Source: DYEC01 sp034434695
GTDB lineage: Bacteria; Chloroflexota; Anaerolineae; Anaerolineales; Anaerolineaceae
DNA length: 33,257 nt
Direction: 5' to 3'
NCBI GenBank assembly: GCA_034434695.1
Contig: DAOTYY010000015.1
Coordinates: 1-33,257, forward strand
The notes below the pieces were generated by a model, which saw only the letters and a list, made by a program, of their open reading frames with translations, made no database searches and was not told the DNA's origin. Each line of letters starts with the position of its first letter. Position 1 is the stretch's first letter. The position numbers and the translations under genes were made by a program. Below are positions 7,871 through 17,355 of the stretch, piece after piece.

Positions 7871-8890
7871 ATGAAAAGAACAAAACGAAAAGCAACAATT
7901 GAACAAGTTATCCGAGCCTTGCTTGATAATGATACGCCGTTTTCGCCTACTTGGCTTCACCGCTTTTCAGATTTAGAAGCGAGTGACCTAGAGAAATTAA
8001 AAAAGATTTGGTTTCAAATAAATCCTGAACGACGTCTAAACCTGTTGCGCGATCTGGAAGACTTGGCGGAAGCGGACACGCTCGTTTCGTTTGACAGTCT
8101 GGCACGCTTTGCCTTGGAGGACAGCGACATGCGCGTTCGCGCGGCGGCTATTGATTTGCTTTGGGAATGCGAAGATCGACATCTGGTACCGGTTTTCCTT
8201 GACATTCTAGAGAAAGATGAAAGCCCTGAAGTTCGAGCAGCGGCAGCCAAGGCTTTAGGATTGTTTGTTTATCTCGGAGAATTGGAAGAAATTCCCGAAA
8301 CGATGCTGCGGCAAATCGAAGATTCGCTTCTGGACCAATTCACTTCAAACGAGCCCAAAGCCATTCGCTTGAATGCGCTTGAATCTTTGGGCTATTCACA
8401 ACGCGAGGAAGTAATTCCACTAATCCAGAATGCTTATTATTCAAATGACATCCAGTGGATGTCCAGCGCCCTATGCGCGATGGGGCGATCAGCAGACCTC
8501 CGCTGGGAACCGGTTGTCCTTGAGGCGCTGGACAGTCCAACACCTGCCATCCAAGTTGAGGCGGTTCGCGCTGCTGGGGAGTTAGAACTCAAATCAGCAC
8601 GGCAACCACTTTTGGAGTTGCTTGAAAACCCCGAAGCGTTGGATCAAGATGTCTATTTTGCAACGATTTGGTCTCTTTCCAAAATTGGCGGTGAGTCGGT
8701 GCGTGAAACACTTGAGGCTCTATTGGATGAAACTGAAGATGACGAGGAGATTGATCTTTTAGAAACTGCTTTGGAAAACCTTGAATTCACCGAAGATGAT
8801 ACGATTTTTCAAATGTTTGATTTTGATTTTTCTGACGAAGAGGACTTAAGGGAAACTTCTGAAGAAGATGAAGAAGATCATATCATGTAA
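7871..8890 (+). CDS. HEAT-repeat protein with acidic tail
   Basis: A 339-residue alpha-solenoid protein with no enzymatic motif. It shows tandem helical repeats of the HEAT/PBS-lyase type, about 31 residues each, from near residue 65 to 295. Clear examples are MRVRAAAIDLLWECEDRHLV, SPEVRAAAAKALGLF, AIRLNALESLGYSQ, PAIQVEAVRAAGELE and the last unit with VRETLEALLDE. The final 45 residues are strongly acidic (DEEDLRETSEEDEEDHIM). Such proteins serve as protein-binding scaffolds; the partner is unknown. It lies 34 bases after the site-2 protease and 12 before the secreted peptidase, so it may be part of the same membrane/envelope function, but that is only positional inference. No signal peptide is seen, so it is expected in the cytoplasm. 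Confidence 0.8.
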   Translation: MKRTKRKATIEQVIRALLDNDTPFSPTWLHRFSDLEASDLEKLKKIWFQINPERRLNLLRDLEDLAEADTLVSFDSLARFALEDSDMRVRAAAIDLLWECEDRHLVPVFLDILEKDESPEVRAAAAKALGLFVYLGELEEIPETMLRQIEDSLLDQFTSNEPKAIRLNALESLGYSQREEVIPLIQNAYYSNDIQWMSSALCAMGRSADLRWEPVVLEALDSPTPAIQVEAVRAAGELELKSARQPLLELLENPEALDQDVYFATIWSLSKIGGESVRETLEALLDETEDDEEIDLLETALENLEFTEDDTIFQMFDFDFSDEEDLRETSEEDEEDHIM

Positions 8891-8902
8891 CAACGTTACT
8901 TT

Positions 8903-10102
8903 ATGCGCAGTCTAGCAAGCATTTCATTAATGTTATTTTCCATCCTGCCGGCTTTTTACAATATAAGCCAATCTGTCGCTGTCCAATTCTCCGATGTTGC
9001 CGAATTCTACGAATTCGGCAAACAGATCGTTTTCCAAGTAAAAATCATATCAGACGAACAAATCAAAGAAGTCAATTTGTTCCTGGAACCTGAAGGGCAG
9101 GAAACCCGTATTGAAACTATACAGGTCAACCAGCAGGGAGAAATCATCTACGCATATGACCTGGAAAAAAATCCCTTACGACCCTTTACTCACGTAACCT
9201 ATTGGTACCGTGTTATTACCTCTAAAGATGCTAAGTACTACAGTAGCAAAAATACTTTTGATTATCTGGATAATCGCTTTGACTGGCAAGACCTCGAAAA
9301 CAACCAATTTCATGTTTACTGGTATCAAGGAGATCTGCCTTTTGGACAAATGGTCTTAAATGTGGCGCAAGCAGGATTAAAATCTGCACAAATGTATCTA
9401 AAAGCCTATCCTCCTACTCCGCTGCGAATTTTTGTTTACGCCAACACCACTGATCTCCAATCTGCGCTGCAACTTAGTCAACAATCCTGGATTGCAGGTC
9501 ATGCAAACCCGGATTTAGGAATTATCCTTGTATCTATACCCCAAGGGCCCGAACAACGGCTTGAATTAGAGCGACAAGTTCCTCATGAAATCGTCCATAT
9601 CCTGCAATACCAGAAACTTGGAGACTCGTATCAAAATTTACCCGTTTGGTTAATTGAAGGAACAGCCTCTTTGGCAGAACTATATCCAAATCCAGATTAC
9701 CAATGGGTATTGGAAAGGACAGCCTCTCAAAACGCCCTCATTCCATTTTCTAATTTATGCTTAGTCTTTCCACAAGAGGCATCCGGGGCTTTTCTTGCAT
9801 ATGCGCAATCAACCTCTTTTGTGCGTTATTTGTATCAGAAATTTGGCGTGACCAAAATGGACGAACTGATGAAAAACTATCAGGATGGATTCGGTTGCGA
9901 ACAAGGTGTGGAAACAACATTTGGTGTTTCACTTAAACAATTAGAAAGCTCCTGGCAACGAGAAGTATTGGGTATTGATTCACATCTTTTGGCGCTGCAA
10001 AATCTTGCCCCCTATTTACTGCTGGCAATCGCCTTACTTTTTCCACCGATTATCTTTAGTGTTCAATCCTCTAAAAAGTCGGGGGACAGTAAAAGCTTAT
10101 GA
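8903..10102 (+). CDS. Membrane-anchored MA-clan (gluzincin) metallopeptidase
   Basis: A 399-residue protein with an N-terminal hydrophobic signal (about residues 3-20), an all-beta Ig-like region (about 28-120) and a peptidase domain. The zinc motif HEIVH is at residues 228-232 (VPHEIVHILQYQ). The downstream glutamate motif EGTASLAE is at 252-258, the arrangement of the peptidase MA-like family. A C-terminal helix (about 368-388) with a Lys-rich cytoplasmic end should anchor it, leaving the peptidase outside the membrane. Substrates are unknown. It follows the HEAT gene by 12 bases and overlaps the acylphosphatase start by 4 bases. No Shine-Dalgarno is evident, which suggests translation coupled to the upstream gene. 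Confidence 0.8.
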   Translation: MRSLASISLMLFSILPAFYNISQSVAVQFSDVAEFYEFGKQIVFQVKIISDEQIKEVNLFLEPEGQETRIETIQVNQQGEIIYAYDLEKNPLRPFTHVTYWYRVITSKDAKYYSSKNTFDYLDNRFDWQDLENNQFHVYWYQGDLPFGQMVLNVAQAGLKSAQMYLKAYPPTPLRIFVYANTTDLQSALQLSQQSWIAGHANPDLGIILVSIPQGPEQRLELERQVPHEIVHILQYQKLGDSYQNLPVWLIEGTASLAELYPNPDYQWVLERTASQNALIPFSNLCLVFPQEASGAFLAYAQSTSFVRYLYQKFGVTKMDELMKNYQDGFGCEQGVETTFGVSLKQLESSWQREVLGIDSHLLALQNLAPYLLLAIALLFPPIIFSVQSSKKSGDSKSL

Positions 10103-10383
10103 ATTCTGAGACCGCTCGCTTACATGCTATCGTTCAAGGCCATGTACAAGGTGTTGGGTTTCGCGCTTACGTTTTAGGTCGCGCCCATAAGCTGGGATTG
10201 ACCGGATGGGTGCGTAACACGTACCAGGGCAACGTAGAGGTTATCGCAGAGGGACCCAAGCCGCAACTTCTTACACTTCTCTCAGACCTTCAGCAAGGTC
10301 CCGGGTATGTTCTGAACGTACAACATGAGTGGGATGAGGCGACAGGGGAATTCAAGAGCTTTCGCGTAGAGTACACCTGGTAA
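10099..10383 (+). CDS. acyP: Acylphosphatase
   Basis: A small cytoplasmic enzyme of 94 residues that hydrolyses acyl phosphates. The phosphate-binding loop GHVQGVGFRAYV contains the catalytic Arg, and GWVRNTYQGNVEV contains the catalytic Asn. Length and block spacing are typical of the family. It starts inside the stop of the peptidase gene (ATGA overlap), so it is the last gene of the rseP-HEAT-peptidase group. It converges with uvrB, leaving 29 bases in which I see no terminator hairpin. Confidence 0.93.
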   Translation: MNSETARLHAIVQGHVQGVGFRAYVLGRAHKLGLTGWVRNTYQGNVEVIAEGPKPQLLTLLSDLQQGPGYVLNVQHEWDEATGEFKSFRVEYTW

Positions 10384-10412
10384 ACACAAAAATCCAAAAG
10401 TAACAAGACTTC

Positions 10413-12464
10413 TTATTCTTCAAGATTCTCGCCAGCCAGAATGCGCGCCTTTTGCCACGGTGATAGATTAGTTTCTTCAGCTAGAACGCTACGTAACTCA
10501 AAAATTTGATCGCGTAACACCGCAGCGCGCTCAAACTCAAGATTCCGTGCCGCTTCCTTCATTTGCTTTTCCAGTTCGGAAATCAGGCGCTGCAATTCAT
10601 GTCTGGGAAGCTTTCCATGTCTTCTGTCTGCCTGATATTCTGCCGGTCCTTCCGTTACGGCACGTGTAATTCCGAGCCGTTCAGTCAAATCGTGAACTTC
10701 CTTTACAATGCTCACTGGCTCAATGCCGTGTTTTTGATTATAGGCTATTTGTTTGGCGCGTCGACGATTTGTTTCATCAATGGCTTTGCGCATCGCCTCA
10801 GTTACTTTATCCGCATACATCAAAACATGCCCACGGACGTGACGTGCTGCGCGACCAATGGTTTGGATAAGTGCCGTTTCCGAGCGCAGAAAACCTTCCT
10901 TGTCAGCATCTAGAATAGCAACCAGCGAAACTTCAGGTAGATCAAGCCCTTCGCGTAACAGATTAATCCCTACGACTACATCAAAAACCCCTAATCGTAA
11001 GTCACGCAATATTCCCACCCGTTCAAGCGTGTCAACCTCCGAGTGTAAATAATGTACTTTGATACCCATTTCCATTAGGTAATCCGCTAGATCTTCCGCC
11101 ATTCGCTTCGTTAAGGTGGTGACCAACACTCTCTCACCGCGCTCTACCCTCTGATGTATCTCACCAATTAGGTTGTCAATTTGCCCCTGAGTTGGACGTA
11201 CCTCAATTTCAGGATCCACGAGTCCAGTAGGGCGAATGATCTGCTCCACAACCTGATCTGCTCGTGCAAGTTCATATGGCCCAGGCGTTGCAGATGTGTA
11301 TATCGTAAATCCCATGTGTTGCTCAAACTCCTCAAACTTTAAAGGACGGTTGTCCAATGCAGAAGGTAAACGAAACCCATACTCCACCAAAATCGTCTTG
11401 CGCGAGCGGTCTCCATTATACATACCGCGCAACTGGGGAATGGTCATGTGCGACTCATCAATAAATAACAGATAATCACTTGGCAGATAGTCAATAAGTG
11501 TCCAAGGAGGAGAACCAGCTGGTCGCTGATCAAGATGACGAGAGTAATTTTCAATGCCGCTACAATAACCTACCTCGCGTAACATTTCCAAGTCATAACG
11601 CGTGCGTTGCTCAATTCGCTGGGCTTCTAAAAGTTTTCCCTGAGACTTAAAAAACTCAATGCGTTCTTCCAACTCTTTCTCAATATCTGCAATGGCTGCT
11701 TTCATCCGCTCATCCATTGTAATATAGTGCTTGGCAGGATAAATGTCCACATGCCGAGGGTGCTCAAACACCTCACCCGTCAGTGGATTAAGTGCCGTAA
11801 TTTTCTCAATCTCATCGCCGAAGAAGGAAATACGATAAGCTTTACGGTCTTCATAAGCTGGAAAAACTTCCAGGACATCGCCACGCACGCGGAAAGTCCC
11901 TGCCCGCAGTTCCAGATCATTGCGCTGGTATTGGCTCTCGATGAGTTGACGTAACAATGCGTTCCGCCGATAAATATTCCCTTCATCCAATTGAATAACG
12001 ACCCTTCCATAAGCTTCTGGACTACCTAGACCGTAAATACACGAAACGGAAGCAACAATAATCACGTCCCGCCGCGACATCAACGCAGTTGTAGCTGCAA
12101 GCCGCAGGCGATCAATCTCCTCATTGATTTCTGTTTCTTTTTCAATATAAAGGTCATGACGCGGAACATAAGCCTCTGGCTGATAATAATCATAGTATGA
12201 AACAAAGTATTCAACGGCATTTTGTGGGAAAAACTCCTTAAACTCTGCATACAATTGAGCTGCCAGTGTCTTGTTATGCGCTAAAACCAAAGCCGGCATT
12301 TGAAGCTGTTGAATCACATTTGCCATTGCAAACGTCTTACCTGTACCGGTAGCACCCAGCAATACCTGATGCCGCATTCCTGCACGCACACCTGCTACCA
12401 GTTTTTCAATCGCCTCTGGTTGATCACCAGTTGGTTGATATGGCGCATTTAGTTTGAATTGCAT
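10413..12464 (-). CDS. uvrB: Excinuclease ABC subunit B
   Basis: The helicase-like damage-verification subunit of nucleotide excision repair, which takes DNA from UvrA and positions UvrC. The 683 residues are full length. Visible are the Walker A motif GATGTGKTF (about residues 38-46), the beta-hairpin region YYDYYQPEAYVP (about 93-104), the helicase motif IDESHMTIPQLRGMYNGD (about 333-350), GLDLPEVSLVAILDADKEGFLR and QTIGRAARH. A C-terminal UVR domain (about 628-663) contacts UvrC. On the reverse strand GAGGTGAT, a perfect anti-Shine-Dalgarno match, directly abuts the ATG. It begins 21 bases after the mfd stop, so the two repair genes are almost certainly co-transcribed. Confidence 0.97.
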   Translation of the reverse strand: MQFKLNAPYQPTGDQPEAIEKLVAGVRAGMRHQVLLGATGTGKTFAMANVIQQLQMPALVLAHNKTLAAQLYAEFKEFFPQNAVEYFVSYYDYYQPEAYVPRHDLYIEKETEINEEIDRLRLAATTALMSRRDVIIVASVSCIYGLGSPEAYGRVVIQLDEGNIYRRNALLRQLIESQYQRNDLELRAGTFRVRGDVLEVFPAYEDRKAYRISFFGDEIEKITALNPLTGEVFEHPRHVDIYPAKHYITMDERMKAAIADIEKELEERIEFFKSQGKLLEAQRIEQRTRYDLEMLREVGYCSGIENYSRHLDQRPAGSPPWTLIDYLPSDYLLFIDESHMTIPQLRGMYNGDRSRKTILVEYGFRLPSALDNRPLKFEEFEQHMGFTIYTSATPGPYELARADQVVEQIIRPTGLVDPEIEVRPTQGQIDNLIGEIHQRVERGERVLVTTLTKRMAEDLADYLMEMGIKVHYLHSEVDTLERVGILRDLRLGVFDVVVGINLLREGLDLPEVSLVAILDADKEGFLRSETALIQTIGRAARHVRGHVLMYADKVTEAMRKAIDETNRRRAKQIAYNQKHGIEPVSIVKEVHDLTERLGITRAVTEGPAEYQADRRHGKLPRHELQRLISELEKQMKEAARNLEFERAAVLRDQIFELRSVLAEETNLSPWQKARILAGENLEE

Positions 12465-12485
12465 ATCACCTCACTTCCATTTTTC

Positions 12486-15400
12486 TCAAGGAACCGCTAT
12501 AGCTTTTAACACTTCCAGAAGACGTTTTTGCCATGGAAGCTCGTGTGAATTTAGCGACATCCAATAAGCATTTTTGCCCACTCGTGTTCCTAAGCCAACC
12601 GGGAATAAATCCCGTGAATTCATACCCTCTGGCAAAGGAGGATAACGAAGCACAATCTGTTCGCCCTCCACGGTTACCGAGGTTAATCCTGCAACCTCTG
12701 CAAGAAGTTTTACCTTCATTTGATAGAATAAGTTGGCAAGTTCCTCAGGCAAAGTACCAAACCGATCCTTAAATTCCTCTTCCAATGATTGCAACTCGTC
12801 TTCGCTTTGGACATTTGCCAATCTTCGGTACAATTGTAAACGCAAATTTTGGTCAGATATGTATTCTACAGGAATCCCGATCTTAAGAGGCAAATCTACA
12901 TTTACCGGAATCTTAATCGCCTTAATATCCAAAAGTTCTGTTTTAGGCATCGAAAGCCCTTTTGTTGCCCTCAGCTCACGCACTGCCTGTGCTAATAACC
13001 GGGTATAAAGATGAAATCCAACTGCAGCGATGAAACCGTGTTGGCGAGTGCCTAATAATTCTCCCGCTCCACGCATTTCCAAATCACGCATGGCAATTGA
13101 ATACCCGGCACCTAATTGAGTATTCTCAGCAATAACTTCCAGGCGCTCTAAACCTTCACGGGTAGGCGGCTTACGTTTATGCCGAAAGAAATAAGCATAC
13201 GCACGTTGCGCACCTCGCCCTACCCTGCCGCGCAACTGATAAAGTTGAGCCAACCCGAATGTATCTCCTCGATTAACAATCAGGGTATTGGCATTTGGAA
13301 TATCCAATCCTGATTCGATAATCGAAGTACAGAGCAAAACATCAATCTCGCCCTGTGTAAACTTATACATTACAGCCGACAGCTCAGCTTCTGGCATTTG
13401 CCCATGAGCAATTCCCACACGCGCTTCTGGAACCAGCATATTCAGGTGACGCTTCATAGCCTCTATGGTTTGCACACGATTATGAACAAAAAACACCTGA
13501 CCACCACGTTCTAACTCTCGTAAAATCGCCTGACGTACTAAGCGAGGTGAGTAAGGACCAACATGCGTCACTATTGGTAATCGTTGTTCTGGAGGCGTAT
13601 TAATCGTAGATATATCCCGAACCCCAGTTAAAGCCATGTATAGCGTACGGGGTATAGGGGTTGCTGTCAACGTCAGCACATCTACCTCGGTTCGCAGTTT
13701 CTTCAAATATTCCTTATGAGTGACCCCAAACCGCTGTTCTTCATCAATAATTAGCAATCCCAGATCTTTAAACTGAACATCCGGCTGAAGCAGACGGTGA
13801 GTACCAATGATAATATCTATAGACCCCAAGTTAAGGCGTTTCAAAATCTCTTCCTGTTCTCGCGGGGCACGAAAGCGTGAAAGCATCTCCACTTCCACTG
13901 GATACGCTGCCAGACGTTGGCGAAAAGTTTCAAAATGTTGTTGAGCCAGAACAGTCGTAGGCACCAAAACAGCAACTTGTTTACCATCCATCACTGCCTT
14001 GAAGGAAGCTCGTAACGCTACTTCTGTCTTACCATACCCTACATCACCGCATAACAAGCGATCCATCGGGCGCGGACTTTCCATATCGCGTTTTACTTCA
14101 GCGATTGCTCTCAATTGATCACTGGTTTCAACATAAGGAAAGCTTGCCTCCAATTCCTGTTGCCAAGTTGTATCTTTGCTGAATGCAAACCCCTGGGCAA
14201 TTTGGCGACGAGCATAAAGCTCAAGTAATTCCCGAGCAACCTCCTGAACCGCCTCTCGTACACGTTGTTTTGTATTCGCCCATTCAGCAGTGCCAAGCCG
14301 TGTCGCCGCGGGAGGTGAATCTTCAGGACCAATATACCGGCTAAGCCGGTCCACCTGATGAATAGGAACATAAAGCTGATCGCCGTCCTCATACTCAATA
14401 CATAAAAATTCGCGTGTCACACCATCCAAAACCCGATTCACTAGCCCAACAAAACGACCAATGCCATAATCTATGTGAACCACCCAATCGCCCGAACGAA
14501 GGTCTGCAAAGCTGGTTTCGGGTGCTTCGACAGCAGGACGATGCAATTGTCGCGGTTTAGGACGCTCCCAGCCAAAGATCTCACTATCAGTCAGGAGACA
14601 AACACAACGATCATCATCTAACTTTAGCTCCCATCCCTCGCTTAACGTCCCATCAAGAAATTCTGGCAATCTTACATTTGCGCCACAACTTTGATCTGAC
14701 CATAGCTCCTTCAGGCGTGAACTTTGTCGAGAAACAACGCGAACCAAATCACCAGCTTCGCACCGCTGGCGAATATATTCCATCAGTACTTTAAGACGAC
14801 CTCCAAACCGCGGTCCTGGTGAGAAAGCAGAAGCCAAGGACGACAACTCGGGCGCGGAAAACCGTCCAAATTCCACCCAGTTATTACGTCCAAGTTGATC
14901 AATCAACTCAGAAAAAGTGAGATATGGAACTGGAAAATCATCGGGTATTATCCCCTCTCTTATACTTTCGTGCCGAAGCTTAACCGCTTGTTCCTCTACC
15001 TCCATTGCTAATAACTGAACATGATCCAGATCATCAATCACAACCAGGGATTGCTGGGGAAGATATTCTAAAAGAGACGCTGGCTGAGGATGCAGAAGTG
15101 GTAGAAAAAATTCGTCTACATTTTGCAAAGAGAGGTTTAGTTCCTCAGCTCTGCCAGGCAAAAACTCGCGCGCTGGCGTAACTAAAACCTGGTCTAAGTT
15201 CTGAACTGTGCGTTGGGTTGCAGGATCAAAGCGACGCAAGGTTTCGATTTCATCACCAAAGAAATCTAGTCGCACTGGTAATTGCTCGCCCGGCGGCCAG
15301 ATGTCTAATATTCCTCCCCGATGTGCAAATTGTCCAGGTTCCAGCACCGTCTCAGTCAGCTCATAACCAATAGAAACCCATGAACGCTTTAGAGCTTCAA

Positions 15401-15887
15401 GTTGGTAATGTTGACCGAGACGAAAAATTCGGCAATACTTAAGAAAATCGCGGCGCGGCAAGGTACGTGCCATCAATGCGCGCACCGGTGCGACCCAAAT
15501 AGCAGGTTGTGCTAAGCCGGAAACACCAGGAATATGATAAACGGCAAACTTTGTTAAAGCCAGAAGACGGTCACGCCGGGTGGTAGATCCCCATGCAGCC
15601 TGCTCATAGAATAGAGGCGTTGGCTCAGGAAAGTATAAGCGATCAGCAGAAGATGCCCAAAAAGCCAGCTCATCCAAATAAAGTAACGCTCTGTCAGCAC
15701 GATCCGTCACAAATAATATTGGCCAGTTTAAATCAGCGTGAAGGGCAGCCAGAACAGGTAATCGAGCCGCACGTGGCAATCTCAGCCCGGGCAGTCTTAC
15801 ACCATCTCTCAAGTCTGCAACAATTTGTTGATAAGCAGTAAGGGAACGTAATAAATCCAACACAGCCCTATTCCAAAACGTTACCAT
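12486..15887 (-). CDS. mfd: Transcription-repair coupling factor
   Basis: A DNA translocase that removes RNA polymerase stalled at lesions and recruits UvrA. The protein is 1133 residues. The N-terminal part is the UvrB-like module (VRLDFFGDEIETLRRFDP). A CarD/RID-type RNA-polymerase-binding domain is at about residues 463-520 (GDWVVHIDYGIGRFVGL). The RecG-like motor follows, with Walker A GDVGYGKTEVALRA (about 612), the DEEQ box IDEEQRFGV (about 714), TATPIPRTLYMALTG, and GRVGRGAQRAYAYF. A C-terminal TRCF domain closes the protein. The frame opens at 15917, but ATG 15885-15887 fits better; either way it overlaps the end of pth (20 or 50 bases). It lies between pth and uvrB. Confidence 0.96.
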   Translation of the reverse strand: MVTFWNRAVLDLLRSLTAYQQIVADLRDGVRLPGLRLPRAARLPVLAALHADLNWPILFVTDRADRALLYLDELAFWASSADRLYFPEPTPLFYEQAAWGSTTRRDRLLALTKFAVYHIPGVSGLAQPAIWVAPVRALMARTLPRRDFLKYCRIFRLGQHYQLEALKRSWVSIGYELTETVLEPGQFAHRGGILDIWPPGEQLPVRLDFFGDEIETLRRFDPATQRTVQNLDQVLVTPAREFLPGRAEELNLSLQNVDEFFLPLLHPQPASLLEYLPQQSLVVIDDLDHVQLLAMEVEEQAVKLRHESIREGIIPDDFPVPYLTFSELIDQLGRNNWVEFGRFSAPELSSLASAFSPGPRFGGRLKVLMEYIRQRCEAGDLVRVVSRQSSRLKELWSDQSCGANVRLPEFLDGTLSEGWELKLDDDRCVCLLTDSEIFGWERPKPRQLHRPAVEAPETSFADLRSGDWVVHIDYGIGRFVGLVNRVLDGVTREFLCIEYEDGDQLYVPIHQVDRLSRYIGPEDSPPAATRLGTAEWANTKQRVREAVQEVARELLELYARRQIAQGFAFSKDTTWQQELEASFPYVETSDQLRAIAEVKRDMESPRPMDRLLCGDVGYGKTEVALRASFKAVMDGKQVAVLVPTTVLAQQHFETFRQRLAAYPVEVEMLSRFRAPREQEEILKRLNLGSIDIIIGTHRLLQPDVQFKDLGLLIIDEEQRFGVTHKEYLKKLRTEVDVLTLTATPIPRTLYMALTGVRDISTINTPPEQRLPIVTHVGPYSPRLVRQAILRELERGGQVFFVHNRVQTIEAMKRHLNMLVPEARVGIAHGQMPEAELSAVMYKFTQGEIDVLLCTSIIESGLDIPNANTLIVNRGDTFGLAQLYQLRGRVGRGAQRAYAYFFRHKRKPPTREGLERLEVIAENTQLGAGYSIAMRDLEMRGAGELLGTRQHGFIAAVGFHLYTRLLAQAVRELRATKGLSMPKTELLDIKAIKIPVNVDLPLKIGIPVEYISDQNLRLQLYRRLANVQSEDELQSLEEEFKDRFGTLPEELANLFYQMKVKLLAEVAGLTSVTVEGEQIVLRYPPLPEGMNSRDLFPVGLGTRVGKNAYWMSLNSHELPWQKRLLEVLKAIAVP

Positions 15888-16485
15888 TAAACCGGGACAT
15901 TGCCATTTCGAGACCATAGCTAAGGTAAGTCTCTACAGCCTCAACCGCATTTTTTAAAAAAATTGACAGAATTTTTTGTTCAGTTTGAGAAAATGATTGG
16001 AGAACATACTCCGCGGGGTCCATTCCTTTTGGTGGGCGACCAATCCCAAGACGCATACGCGGAAAAGCTTCTGTCCCAAGTTCTTGAATAATTGACGCCA
16101 ATCCTTTCTGTCCACCAGAGCCCCCAGAAGGTCTAATACGCAATGTGCCAAACGGCAAATCCATATCATCATGAATGACAAGCAACTGATCCAGTAAAAT
16201 TTTATAAAAACGCACCAACCCAGCCACTGCTTGACCAGAAAGGTTCATATATGTTTGAGGTTTGGCTAAAATCACTCGTTTCCCCTCGCAAATACCCATA
16301 CCAACCAGTGAACGAGACTGCACGCGTGTCAGCGCAATACCAAATCTAGCAGAAAGTTCATCCACCACCATAAACCCAATATTATGACGGTTATCCCGAT
16401 AGTCCCGCCCTGGATTACCTAAACCTACAATGAGATGAGTTATTAGATTAGGAGAAAATAACCTGGACTTCAAATTATTCAACAT
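15868..16485 (-). CDS. pth: Peptidyl-tRNA hydrolase
   Basis: Frees tRNA from prematurely released peptidyl-tRNA. The protein is 205 residues. Family blocks are LIVGLGNPGRDYRDNRHNIGF with the catalytic His (residue 34 from this start), KPQTYMNLSGQAV, VIHDDMDLPFGTLRIR, GGSGGQKGLASII and RMRLGIGRP. The ATG at 16483-16485 leaves a short extension of about 15 residues before the usual N-terminus. An in-frame start at 16539 would overlap the upstream gene and seems less likely. pth next to mfd is a common bacterial arrangement. The pth stop lies inside the start of mfd, indicating coupling. Confidence 0.94.
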   Translation of the reverse strand: MLNNLKSRLFSPNLITHLIVGLGNPGRDYRDNRHNIGFMVVDELSARFGIALTRVQSRSLVGMGICEGKRVILAKPQTYMNLSGQAVAGLVRFYKILLDQLLVIHDDMDLPFGTLRIRPSGGSGGQKGLASIIQELGTEAFPRMRLGIGRPPKGMDPAEYVLQSFSQTEQKILSIFLKNAVEAVETYLSYGLEMAMSRFNGNVLE

Positions 16486-16511
16486 CGCAATTATCGTATT
16501 AGCCTGGTTTT

Positions 16512-17126
16512 TTACCTGTGCTTTGCAGCTCCCAGCCATACATACAATCCAATTAGTAAAAACAAAACGGTTACAACCAACGCTCCCGCAACCACACTCG
16601 CGAGCAATCTGTCTCCCCCAATGTGCGCAGGATTAGGACTTTTTCTAAACTCAAGTGTAGGGCTCACGCTGGCTGTGTCTTTCACCTCTACAGTGGACGT
16701 TATTGGCGCTGATAATGATGATAAAGAAATAGCTGTATTGGTCTCAACTGCTGTATAGTTTCGGACCCGCAACCCCTTGATCCTCACTTCTTCCTTTTGT
16801 CCATTGATTAAGTTCACAATGACTCGTAACTGATAATCCCCATCCGAAATCACGGTCGTATCCCATTGAGCGAGCACCCCATCCTGCACGGGTTCAGTGC
16901 TCTGCTGAATCAAGAACCAGGTCATAGGTTCAGATCCCTGAAACGCGAACACAATTTCAGAGGATTGAAAGCCATTAGCGGTTGTACTCCCGATAATCTC
17001 CACTATTCCTTGTAATACATCCCCTTCTTTAGGGGAATCGACACGTAACCTTAACAATGGGTAATGCACCATTCCTAAAATGAAACAGCACCCAACCAGG
17101 ATAAAGAATAATAATCTGTATCGCAT
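16512..17126 (-). CDS. Membrane-anchored protein with Ig-like region, function unknown
   Basis: 204 residues that I do not recognise as a named family. An N-terminal hydrophobic segment (about residues 4-22) is followed by a beta-rich domain beginning LRVDSPKEGDVLQGIVEIIG and ending near residue 125. This resembles the Ig-like folds seen in Gram-positive and Chloroflexi surface proteins. A Ser/Thr-rich linker (about 130-165) and one strong C-terminal membrane helix (about 176-196) come next, then a short basic tail. Both ends are therefore membrane associated with the domain outside. The start was set at ATG 17124-17126, just before the signal; the open frame reaches 17204. It is the first gene of the pth-mfd-uvrB run, 26 bases before pth. 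The low information content makes its role uncertain. Confidence 0.65.
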   Translation of the reverse strand: MRYRLLFFILVGCCFILGMVHYPLLRLRVDSPKEGDVLQGIVEIIGSTTANGFQSSEIVFAFQGSEPMTWFLIQQSTEPVQDGVLAQWDTTVISDGDYQLRVIVNLINGQKEEVRIKGLRVRNYTAVETNTAISLSSLSAPITSTVEVKDTASVSPTLEFRKSPNPAHIGGDRLLASVVAGALVVTVLFLLIGLYVWLGAAKHR

Positions 17127-17299
17127 CGTAACAGGTAAGTTTAACACGATGATAAAAAATATGCAAACTTTTTGCCAGAAAAGGCGTTGAAAAACAAAAT
17201 ACACCCCCTATATATGGCAGTAAAGTAACCTGTTTTTCGCATAGATATGCACTGAATATGATTTTTTTCAACATCCTCTTTGCCAGAATAAATATTAGA

Positions 17300-17324
17300 C
17301 CCTCTAGTTCTTACAACTAGAGGG
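17300..17324 (-). terminator. Terminator hairpin after rpoC
   Basis: A perfect 10-bp inverted repeat, CCCTCTAGTT / AACTAGAGGG, with a 5-base loop, lies 31 bases beyond the rpoC stop. On the reverse strand it is followed by an AT-rich TCTAATATTTATT rather than a pure U run, so termination strength is uncertain. Confidence 0.6.
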
Positions 17325-17355
17325 ACCTTTTGTTGTCCGCTGTTCTAATCCTGCT

